Source of the DNA: Thiomicrorhabdus sp.
GTDB lineage: Bacteria; Pseudomonadota; Gammaproteobacteria; Thiomicrospirales; Thiomicrospiraceae
Direction of reading: 5' to 3'
Assembly: GCA_015488565.1 (NCBI GenBank)
Contig: WFNQ01000144.1
Span: 1-5,728 of the forward strand
DNA: 5,728 nt
Shown: one piece after another, positions 1-5,167 of the stretch
Layout of the letters: each line of letters opens with the position of its first letter
How positions within the stretch are numbered: position 1 is the stretch's first letter
Position numbers and translations under genes: made by a program
Notes under the pieces: generated by a model
Databases searched by the model: none
What the model saw: the letters and a program-made list of their open reading frames with translations, nothing else
Told to the model about the DNA's origin: nothing

Positions 1-38
1 TGCACAAAGAGACGAATGAATGGTGCGCGGGCGGTCAT
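1..38 (-). CDS. rnfC: Start of the gene after rnfB, probably rnfC (partial, cut by window edge)
   Basis: An ATG on the minus strand overlaps the rnfB stop in an ATGA arrangement, the classic sign of translational coupling. A GGA at 48-50 lies 9 nt upstream and could serve as a weak ribosome binding site. Only twelve residues are visible (MTARAPFIRLFV), with no stop before the edge. In gammaproteobacterial rnf clusters the gene after rnfB is rnfC, the soluble NADH/flavin and Fe-S subunit that feeds electrons to RnfB, and the name rests on that gene order alone. The visible residues carry no diagnostic motif: the glycine-rich segment typical of the RnfC N-terminus would lie beyond the edge. An alternative is that the real rnfC start is further downstream, or that another gene follows. 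Confidence 0.5.
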   Translation of the reverse strand, partial: MTARAPFIRLFV

Positions 39-634
39 GATTGTTTTTCCGTTGCGAGATGTTTACTGGCCGAGTGCTCAGAAACCAAATACTGGGTGGC
101 AAGTGGCGTTGGCTCAGGCCATTGCCAGTTTTCCAGTGAGATTTTTTCAGGGCGCATATCAATGCAATCAACAGGGCAGACGGGCGCACACTTATCGCAC
201 CCTGTGCATTCGGACTGAATGACGGTGTGCATCAATTTTGTGGCACCAATAATCGCATCCACAGGACAGGCTTTAATGCAAAGAACACAGCCAATGCAAA
301 CGTCTTCATCAATAAAGGCGGTCTCTTTTGGTTTTGGTTCAGCAATACTCTCATCCAGCGCTTTGGGTTCGAGACCAGTAATTTCTGAAATTAACAGCAT
401 GACATCGTTACCGCCAGGAATGCATAAGTTGACCTCGGTCTCTCCTTTTGCCAGCGCTTCAGCGTAAGGCTTGCAACCAGGGTAAGTACATTGGCCACAC
501 TGCGTTTGGGGCAATATTTTGTCAATTTGTTCCGCCATGGGGTTACCTTCGACTTTAAATCGAATGGCGGCATAGCCCAACAATAAGCCAAACACCAAGG
601 CAAGACCAACAAAAATAAGGATGGCAATCAGCAT
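35..634 (-). CDS. rnfB: Rnf/Rsx electron transport complex subunit B (Fe-S protein)
   Basis: This is the Fe-S subunit of the membrane Rnf (Rsx) complex, which couples electron flow between NADH and ferredoxin to ion movement, or in enteric bacteria keeps SoxR reduced. The 199-residue product is close to the family's usual length. Residues 2-24 form one N-terminal membrane segment. A 4Fe-4S domain follows with C46, C49, C54 and C71 (CGQCTYPGC pattern). A two-cluster ferredoxin domain has C113/C116/C119/C123 and C143/C146/C149/C153, each set ending in CP. The tail after about residue 165 is hydrophilic. An in-frame ATG seven codons upstream (655) would overlap rnfA by 20 nt and put polar residues before the membrane helix. 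The ATG at 634 is preferred because it begins the helix directly and sits one base past the rnfA stop. It follows rnfA and overlaps the next gene by 4 nt, so it is almost certainly cotranscribed with both. Confidence 0.95.
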   Translation of the reverse strand: MLIAILIFVGLALVFGLLLGYAAIRFKVEGNPMAEQIDKILPQTQCGQCTYPGCKPYAEALAKGETEVNLCIPGGNDVMLLISEITGLEPKALDESIAEPKPKETAFIDEDVCIGCVLCIKACPVDAIIGATKLMHTVIQSECTGCDKCAPVCPVDCIDMRPEKISLENWQWPEPTPLATQYLVSEHSASKHLATEKQS

Positions 635-635
635 A

Positions 636-1214
636 TTAATGCACCATCCCGCCAAATCCCATAAAGGCCATGGACATGAGCCCTGCGGTAATCAGTGCAA
701 TGGGTGCGCCTTTAAACGGTGCAGGGACATCAGAGGCATCAATCCGCTCCCGCAGTGACGCAAATAGCACCATCACTAAGGTAAAGCCCACCGCCGCACC
801 AAAGCCAAAAAAAGCCGATTCAATAAAGTTATTATTTTGGGTCACATTTAAGAGCGCGACGCCAAGTACCGCGCAGTTAGTGGTAATGAGAGGGAGGTAA
901 ATGCCCAATACTTGATACAGTACGGGGCTGGTTTTGTGAATGGCCATTTCAGTAAAGCCCACCACGGCGGCAATGGCAATAATAAAGGCGATAGTTTGTA
1001 AATATTCCAAACCGAATGGCTGTAGCAAAAAGGTATAGATAAGGTAGCTTAATACAGAGGAGAGGGTAAGCACAAACGTTGTCGCTAAACCCATTCCTAA
1101 CGCGGCATCGGTTTTTTTAGACACCCCCATAAAAGGGCACAGCCCTAAAAACTGAACCAATACAAAGTTATTGACCAGTACGGTGCCAATCAAAATTAAA
1201 ATGTATTCTTGCAT
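636..1214 (-). CDS. rnfA: Rnf/Rsx electron transport complex subunit A (integral membrane)
   Basis: RnfA is a membrane-embedded core subunit that pairs with RnfE to carry electrons across the inner membrane within the Rnf/Rsx complex. The 192-residue product has the family's length and about six hydrophobic helices. The N-terminal signature is clear (VNNFVLVQFLGLCPFMGVSK, residues 14-33), as is LPLITTNCAVLGVALLN at 107-123. C26 and C114 match the conserved cysteines that, in structures of the complex, help hold an Fe-S cluster at the RnfA/RnfE interface. The C-terminal stretch (residues about 162-189, including DVPAPFKGAPIALITAGLMS) also matches the family. An AAGG at 1222-1225 lies 7 nt before the start codon. 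Only 19 nt separate it from metG, so it likely shares the metG transcript. No other start candidate competes. Confidence 0.97.
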   Translation of the reverse strand: MQEYILILIGTVLVNNFVLVQFLGLCPFMGVSKKTDAALGMGLATTFVLTLSSVLSYLIYTFLLQPFGLEYLQTIAFIIAIAAVVGFTEMAIHKTSPVLYQVLGIYLPLITTNCAVLGVALLNVTQNNNFIESAFFGFGAAVGFTLVMVLFASLRERIDASDVPAPFKGAPIALITAGLMSMAFMGFGGMVH

Positions 1215-1233
1215 AAGGGAGCCTTATAAAAAC

Positions 1234-3321
1234 CTATTTAACGCGCATACCAGGAGTGGCCCCTTCGCTGGGAGAGAGAATGTATAAATCACTGCCCCCT
1301 GGCCCCGCCGCTAATACCATGCCCTCGGACAGGCCAAAGCGCATTTTACGAGGGGCTAAATTGGCCACCATGACGGTAAGTTGACCAATTAATGCTTCTG
1401 GTTCGTAGGCCGACTTAATGCCCGCGAATACTTGGCGCTGTTCATTACCAATGTCTAAGGTCAGTTTAAGCAGTTTTTTGGCTTCAGGAACGGCTTCTGC
1501 ATGAATGATTTTAGCAATTCTAAGGTCAATTTTAGCAAAGTCCTCAATACTGATTTCATCGGCGATGGGGTCAAACTTAGGCTGCGTTTCTTGCTCTTTG
1601 GATTTTTGTTTTGTTTTAGGCTCTTTTTTTCCATCAGGTACTTTATTGCCGTTCATCGTGCTGGCCGAAGCGTCCACCATTTTTTGAATGGCATCGAGTT
1701 CTAAGCGGGTAAGTAAGGGCTTAAATTTTGTAATTTCATGATTAAGCAGGGGTTGTTTGATGTCATTCCACTGCGTATTACTTAGCTTTAAAAAAGCATT
1801 AGCCTTGTCAGAAGTAACAGGAAGAACTGGTGTTAAATAACTGATTAGTATGCGGAATAAGTTAATTCCTACGCTTACCGACTCATGCAGTTCAGCCTCT
1901 TTACCTTCCTCTTTGGCCAATACCCATGGGGCGGTTTCGGCAATGTATTCGTTGGCTTTATCGGCTAGTGCCATAATGTCTCGCATAGCATGACCGTAGT
2001 CTCGGCTTTCATACAGGGCGGCAATCTCTTCGGATTTGTCCGCAAAGCTTTGATATAACGCCGTTGCCTCAGTAGACCATTCGCCACAGAGTTTGCCATC
2101 AAATTTTTTCACCACAAACCCCGCACAGCGACTGGCAATGTTAATCACTTTGCCTACCAAGTCAGAATTAACCCGCTGCGCAAAATCTTCAAGGTTTAAA
2201 TCAATGTCATCAATACGGCTGGTTAACTTGGCCGCATAGTAGTAACGTAAATACTCTGGGTTTAAATGCTCTAAATAGGTTTTGGCCATAATAAAGGTGC
2301 CACGGGATTTGGACATTTTTTGACCATCGACCGTTAAAAATCCGTGGGCAAAAATGCCCGTGGGTTTTCTAAAGCCTGCACCAGTAAGCATCGCAGGCCA
2401 AAAAAGGGCGTGGAAGTTAATAATGTCTTTACCAATAAAGTGATACAGCTCCGTCGTGGCATTCTCTTGCCAATAGTCATCAAAATTTAACCCCGACTGG
2501 TCACAATAGGCTTTAAAGCTGGACATATAACCAATCGGAGCATCCAGCCAAACGTAGAAAAATTTATCTTTTTCACCCGGAATTTCAAAGCCAAAGTAGG
2601 GCGCGTCACGTGAGATATCCCAGCCACGTAAACCGCTCTCTAACCACTCATCCAGTTTATTGGCAATTTGGGTTTGTAAGTGACCTTCACGAGTCCATGT
2701 TTTGAGCATCTCTTCAAATTGGCCAAGTTCAAAAAATAGATGGTCGGTGTCTTTTTCAATCGGCGTGGCTCCCGAAACGGCTGACGTTGGATTAATTAAG
2801 TCCGTAGGACTGTACGTCGCACCACAGGCTTCGCAATTATCGCCATACTGGTCATCGGTTTTGCATTTGGGGCAAGTCCCTTTGACAAAACGATCGGGTA
2901 AAAACATCTTTTTTTCAGGATCGTAATATTGAGAGATGGTTTTACGAGAGATATACCCGTTCTCTTTTAAGGTGAGATAAATTTGTTCTGCAAAGGCTTT
3001 GTTTTGAGGAGAGTGGGTGCTGTCATAGTGGTCAAACTGCACGTTAAATCCAGCAAAATCGGCTTGATGTTCTTCAGATGATTTGGCTATTAAGCTCTCA
3101 GGTGTAATGCCTTCGGCTTGGGCTCGTAACATAATTGGCGTGCCGTGCGCATCGTCTGCACAGACATAAGTACAGGTGTGACCGCGCATTTTTTGAAAAC
3201 GCGCCCAAATATCGGTTTGGATGTATTCGACTAGATGGCCTAAATGAATGGGGCCGTTAGCATAAGGCAGAGCACTAGTAATGAGGATTTTTCTTGGCGA
3301 GCTGGTTGCGGTTTCTAACAT
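1234..3321 (-). CDS. metG: Methionyl-tRNA synthetase
   Basis: MetRS charges tRNA-Met with methionine in the cytoplasm and is needed for both initiation and elongation. The 695-residue product matches the long, dimeric bacterial form. The class I catalytic core shows ALPYANGPIHLGH (17-29, HIGH motif) and KMSKS at 335-339. A zinc knuckle in the connective-peptide region has C150, C153, C163 and C166, the four-cysteine arrangement of the E. coli enzyme. An alpha-helical anticodon-binding domain follows. A lysine/glutamate/glutamine-rich linker at about 552-587 leads to a C-terminal OB-fold tRNA-binding/dimerization domain (588-695). The start gives a short leader before the Rossmann strand KILITSALPY, as usual. 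The ribosome binding site is weak (AGTGGA, 3331-3336, 9 nt spacing). It appears to be the first gene of the metG-rnfA-rnfB run. All catalytic motifs look intact. Confidence 0.98.
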   Translation of the reverse strand: MLETATSSPRKILITSALPYANGPIHLGHLVEYIQTDIWARFQKMRGHTCTYVCADDAHGTPIMLRAQAEGITPESLIAKSSEEHQADFAGFNVQFDHYDSTHSPQNKAFAEQIYLTLKENGYISRKTISQYYDPEKKMFLPDRFVKGTCPKCKTDDQYGDNCEACGATYSPTDLINPTSAVSGATPIEKDTDHLFFELGQFEEMLKTWTREGHLQTQIANKLDEWLESGLRGWDISRDAPYFGFEIPGEKDKFFYVWLDAPIGYMSSFKAYCDQSGLNFDDYWQENATTELYHFIGKDIINFHALFWPAMLTGAGFRKPTGIFAHGFLTVDGQKMSKSRGTFIMAKTYLEHLNPEYLRYYYAAKLTSRIDDIDLNLEDFAQRVNSDLVGKVINIASRCAGFVVKKFDGKLCGEWSTEATALYQSFADKSEEIAALYESRDYGHAMRDIMALADKANEYIAETAPWVLAKEEGKEAELHESVSVGINLFRILISYLTPVLPVTSDKANAFLKLSNTQWNDIKQPLLNHEITKFKPLLTRLELDAIQKMVDASASTMNGNKVPDGKKEPKTKQKSKEQETQPKFDPIADEISIEDFAKIDLRIAKIIHAEAVPEAKKLLKLTLDIGNEQRQVFAGIKSAYEPEALIGQLTVMVANLAPRKMRFGLSEGMVLAAGPGGSDLYILSPSEGATPGMRVK

Positions 3322-3360
3322 GTAATTCTATCCACTTGTGTCCTTAAAAGATAACCGAAT

Positions 3361-3366
3361 ATTATA
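3361..3366 (-). promoter_or_regulatory. Candidate -10 element of the metG(-rnf) promoter
   Basis: The minus strand reads TATAAT here, a perfect sigma70 -10 hexamer, about 40 nt upstream of the metG start codon. That would place the transcription start near 3354 and give a leader of roughly 33 nt. The matching -35 position (3384-3389 for a 17-bp spacer) is poor (GCTATT), so the promoter may rely on an activator or be weak. A short inverted repeat at 3383-3396 covers that -35 position. Confidence 0.45.
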
Positions 3367-3382
3367 TACGTAAATCACTTGG

Positions 3383-3396
3383 GAATAGCGATATTC
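3383..3396. repeat. Short inverted repeat over the metG -35 position
   Basis: GAATA (3383-3387) and TATTC (3392-3396) are inverted copies separated by GCGA. The arms are only 5 bp, which chance can easily produce. It is recorded because it falls exactly on the expected -35 position of the metG promoter, where an operator would act. Confidence 0.3.
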
Positions 3397-3431
3397 AATG
3401 CGTTGTTTTTAAGTCGTGTTATTTAAAAAAC

Positions 3432-3445
3432 AAAGTGCGCACTTT
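3432..3445. promoter_or_regulatory. Perfect 14-bp palindrome upstream of the STAS gene promoter
   Basis: AAAGTGCGCACTTT is identical to its reverse complement. It ends 5 bp before the proposed -35 hexamer of the STAS gene, and its centre is about 47-48 bp upstream of the inferred transcription start. That spacing is typical for a dimeric activator, although a repressor is also possible. A 7-bp perfect half-site palindrome is unlikely, though not impossible, by chance in a 200-bp region. The binding protein cannot be named from this sequence. Confidence 0.5.
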
Positions 3446-3446
3446 A

Positions 3447-3463
3447 TCGGTTGTGATAGCCGA
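3447..3463. promoter_or_regulatory. Imperfect dyad covering the -35 of the STAS gene
   Basis: TCGGTTGTGATAGCCGA has TCGG/CCGA arms around a 9-bp centre, with six of its eight base-pair positions symmetric. It spans the whole proposed -35 hexamer (3451-3456), so a protein bound here would compete with RNA polymerase. The symmetry is imperfect, so the call is tentative. Confidence 0.3.
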
Positions 3464-3479
3464 GATACTATTTTATGAT
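3451..3479 (+). promoter_or_regulatory. Sigma70-type promoter of the STAS gene
   Basis: TTGTGA (3451-3456) and TATGAT (3474-3479) are separated by 17 bp, the ideal spacing. The -10 has five of six consensus bases and the -35 has four of six. Transcription should start near 3486, leaving a leader of about 34 nt. AGAGG at 3506-3510 follows as a ribosome binding site 9 nt before the ATG. Confidence 0.65.
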
Positions 3480-3483
3480 AGTA
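3466..3483. promoter_or_regulatory. Inverted repeat straddling the -10 of the STAS gene
   Basis: TACTAT (3466-3471) and ATAGTA (3478-3483) are perfect 6-bp inverted copies around TTTATG. The element overlaps the -10 hexamer at 3474-3479, the position of a typical repressor operator. It is AT-rich, so a chance origin is possible. Confidence 0.35.
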
Positions 3484-3519
3484 CCTTAATGTTTAAAGCG
3501 GTTAAAGAGGTAAGCTCTA

Positions 3520-3834
3520 ATGGGAATTAAAACAATCGTTGATGAGGAAGGGGTAACCATTTCTGTCATTGGAAGCTTTGATGTTAGCGCTTATGAAGAG
3601 TTTAAAGAGAACTGCCAAAAGTATTTAACCGATTCAAATAAGTTTGTCATTGATTTAGAACAAGCCACTTATATGGACAGTTCGGCATTAGGCATGTTGC
3701 TGTTGCTTAGAGAAAAAACCCGTGGTGATAAATCACGGGTTCGTTTGATTAATGTGGGAGATAATGTACTTAATATTTTAGAAATAGCCCAATTTAATCA
3801 ACTATTTGTGATTGAATCTAAAGAGAGTGCTTAG
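3520..3834 (+). CDS. STAS-domain anti-sigma-factor antagonist, HsbA-like
   Basis: This 104-residue single STAS domain belongs to the SpoIIAA/RsbV/HsbA group of anti-anti-sigma proteins. These switch partner binding by phosphorylation of one serine. The signature YMDSSALGMLLLLRE (51-65) is clear. S54 aligns with phosphorylated Ser58 of B. subtilis SpoIIAA and the equivalent serine of Pseudomonas aeruginosa HsbA, whose DSSALGMLLLLR motif it shares. HsbA acts through the anti-sigma factor FlgM and a diguanylate cyclase to balance swimming and biofilm formation; extending that role to this protein is inference. There is no signal peptide or membrane segment, so it should be cytosolic. The start is supported by AGAGG at 3506-3510 and a good promoter. 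No kinase, PP2C phosphatase or anti-sigma gene is adjacent, so it is a monocistronic orphan between metG and mrp. The gene carries a hairpin (3717-3741) that works as a terminator on the other strand. Confidence 0.93.
   Translation: MGIKTIVDEEGVTISVIGSFDVSAYEEFKENCQKYLTDSNKFVIDLEQATYMDSSALGMLLLLREKTRGDKSRVRLINVGDNVLNILEIAQFNQLFVIESKESA
3713..3741 (-). terminator. Intrinsic terminator for mrp, antisense inside the STAS gene
   Basis: On the minus strand, AACCCGTG (from 3741) and CACGGGTT (to 3717) form a perfect 8-bp stem around a 9-nt loop. The stem is followed at once by more T, giving a run of six T counting the stem end, then CTCT. That is the textbook form of a Rho-independent terminator for leftward transcription. 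The only leftward gene upstream is mrp, whose stop codon is 128 nt away. The same bases encode about residues 65-74 of the STAS protein on the plus strand. On the plus strand the hairpin is preceded by A's and lacks a U tract, so it should not stop STAS transcription. Confidence 0.7.
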
Positions 3835-3840
3835 CTCTCT
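3822..3840 (+). terminator. Weak hairpin at the STAS gene stop codon
   Basis: AGAGAG (3822-3827) and CTCTCT (3835-3840) can pair, with one further T-G wobble pair and a 5-nt loop that includes the TAG stop codon. No U tract follows on the plus strand (ATCAGATCTG), so this is a poor intrinsic terminator. It may act as a 3' stabilizing hairpin, or the gene may end by another mechanism. On the minus strand it would lie in the mrp 3' untranslated region. Confidence 0.3.
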
Positions 3841-3859
3841 ATCAGATCTGTCTTAACGG

Positions 3860-3888
3860 CTTAATACTTCAACTACTTAATACTTCAA
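3860..3888. repeat. Tandem duplication across the mrp stop codon
   Basis: CTTAATACTTCAA occurs at 3860-3872 and again at 3876-3888, a 16-bp period with 13 identical bases. The mrp stop (3869-3871) lies in the left copy, while in the right copy the same bases are read in a different frame. Because 16 is not a multiple of three, the duplication changes how mrp ends. Removing one unit would give KIEVLSR followed by TAA instead of KIEVLSS followed by TGA, so the protein barely changes. Confidence 0.7.
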
Positions 3889-5005
3889 TTTTTGGAAATA
3901 CATTGGCGTAATTACGTTTTTGTGTGCCAATTTTATAGCTAATTTGATGTGCCATATTGCGATATTTTTGTGCCACCTCGCTGTTTGGCTCAGCGGTTAC
4001 CGTGGGTTGACCTTGATCGGCATCTTCTCGAATGCGTTTATCTAGCGGCAGGCTGCCTAAAAAACCCACCGAATACTGTTCTGCCATCTCGCGTCCACCA
4101 TTTTCTCCAAAAATAGCTTCTTCATGTTGGCATTGACTGCAAATATGTGTGGCCATGTTTTCGATAATGCCCAACACAGGAATCTCAACCTTTTCAAACA
4201 TTTTTAATCCCTTCTTCGCATCAATTAATGAAACGGGTTGGGGCGTGGTGACGATGACCGCACCCGTAACAGGAATTTGTTGCGATAAGGTGAGTTGCAC
4301 ATCGCCTGTACCGGGAGGCAGATCAATAATAAGGTAGTCTAAATCTTGCCATTGTGTCTCTTTTAATAACTGAATTAAGGTTTGGGTCACAATGGGGCCA
4401 CGCCAAATCATGGGCGAGTCCTCTTCAATTAAGACTCCAATCGACATAACCTGTAGACCATAAGCGGAGAGCGGCTGCATACTTTTGCCGTCTTTAGAGC
4501 TGGGTTTATCGGTTAGGTTTAACATGGTTGGGATACTTGGGCCATAAATGTCCGCATCCAATATACCCACTTTTGCGCCTTCCTGTTGCAAGGCCAGCGC
4601 AAGGTTAACCGTGGTGGTGGATTTTCCAACCCCGCCTTTTCCAGAAGCAATCGCAATGATATTTTTTATCTCTGGTAGAGGTGAAACACCTTTTTGAGCA
4701 TCATGAGAGACGATCTCCGTTTTAAAAATAATGGTGATGGCTTGAATATCATCAAGTTGTGTTAACTCATGACTCAGAGTTTGTTCAATACTTGGCCATA
4801 AACTTTTGCATGGATAGGGAAGCGCAAGCGTAAAGCTTAAGGTGCCTTTTTTAAGCTTTAAATCGGAGATGGATTTAGGCGATAAAAAGGTTTTTTTAGC
4901 ATTCACTTCATCCAGTGGGTTTTGATAATCAGTAACCACCTGTTCAATTTTTTGTTGTAATTCAGCGGTCAATTTATTGTTAAACAGGGTACTAAAAAAT
5001 CCCAT
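3869..5005 (-). CDS. mrp: Mrp/ApbC Fe-S cluster carrier ATPase
   Basis: This is a cytosolic P-loop NTPase of the Mrp/NBP35 group, which binds a labile 4Fe-4S cluster at a dimer interface and passes it to target proteins. The 378-residue product has an N-terminal MIP18/DUF59-like domain (about 10-98). A deviant Walker A follows, GKGGVGKST (122-130, the signature lysine being K123). DADIYGPSIP is at 150-159, IIDLPPGTGD at 226-235, and a cluster-binding CSQC at 289-292. The start at 5005 is chosen over an in-frame ATG 29 codons upstream (5092). AAGGA (5013-5017) lies 7 nt before it, and Mrp proteins typically begin just ahead of the DUF59 helix; the upstream extension is polar and overlaps promoter-like sequence. 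It diverges from cysG and converges on the STAS gene. A metG-mrp neighbourhood is known from other gammaproteobacteria, such as E. coli; here the STAS gene sits between them. Confidence 0.95.
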   Translation of the reverse strand: MGFFSTLFNNKLTAELQQKIEQVVTDYQNPLDEVNAKKTFLSPKSISDLKLKKGTLSFTLALPYPCKSLWPSIEQTLSHELTQLDDIQAITIIFKTEIVSHDAQKGVSPLPEIKNIIAIASGKGGVGKSTTTVNLALALQQEGAKVGILDADIYGPSIPTMLNLTDKPSSKDGKSMQPLSAYGLQVMSIGVLIEEDSPMIWRGPIVTQTLIQLLKETQWQDLDYLIIDLPPGTGDVQLTLSQQIPVTGAVIVTTPQPVSLIDAKKGLKMFEKVEIPVLGIIENMATHICSQCQHEEAIFGENGGREMAEQYSVGFLGSLPLDKRIREDADQGQPTVTAEPNSEVAQKYRNMAHQISYKIGTQKRNYANVFPKIEVLSS

Positions 5006-5039
5006 ATTAAATTCCTTTTTTGAAGTAACGATTGAGAGG

Positions 5040-5048
5040 ATTTTATCA
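5040..5048 (-). promoter_or_regulatory. Candidate extended -10 promoter of mrp
   Basis: The minus strand reads TGATAAAAT, a TGn extension followed by a TAAAAT hexamer with five of six consensus bases, 34 nt upstream of the mrp start codon. Extended -10 promoters need little -35 sequence, and none is evident here. A TTGGCA further upstream (minus strand, about 5125-5130) could be a -35 for a second start, but no good -10 follows it. If this promoter is right, the ATG at 5092 lies upstream of the transcript, which supports the shorter mrp. Confidence 0.4.
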
Positions 5049-5167
5049 GGGTTTTGCTGTTTATTGATTAATTTTCGATTGGATGATGACAAACTGAGTG
5101 TTTTATTTATGTATTAAGGTATTATGCCAATATATAAAAAAGCATGTAAAAGTATGAAAGGATTGAC

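Noticed and set aside
16..467. Plus-strand open frames opposite rnfB (68 and 82 codons)
   Set aside because: They mirror a well-supported gene on the other strand, match no recognisable family and lack convincing start signals.
635..655. Seven-residue extension of RnfB from the ATG at 655
   Set aside because: It overlaps the rnfA end and puts residues ahead of the membrane helix; the ATG at 634 fits the family better.
1501..1704. Plus-strand open frames opposite the metG linker
   Set aside because: The phenylalanine-rich translation is the reverse complement of the lysine-rich linker, so these are shadows.
2344..2370. Hairpin GGGCA-AAAA-TGCCC followed by GGGTTTTCT on the plus strand inside metG
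   Set aside because: The stem is 5 bp plus wobble pairs, it is antisense to metG, and no plus-strand gene upstream would use it.
3431..3467. Possible FliA (sigma28) promoter for the STAS gene, from CAAAG and GCCGAGAT
   Set aside because: The -10-like element has an extra base relative to GCCGATAA and the spacing is about 20 bp rather than 11, while a well-spaced sigma70 promoter overlaps it.
5006..5092. 29-residue N-terminal extension of Mrp from the ATG at 5092
   Set aside because: It has no ribosome binding site comparable to AAGGA at 5013-5017, overlaps the likely promoter, and adds polar sequence not expected ahead of the DUF59 domain.
5093..5156. cysG promoter built from ATGACA (5086-5091) and TATGTA (5108-5113)
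   Set aside because: The -10 matches poorly and several other AT-rich hexamers fit equally well; no choice can be supported.
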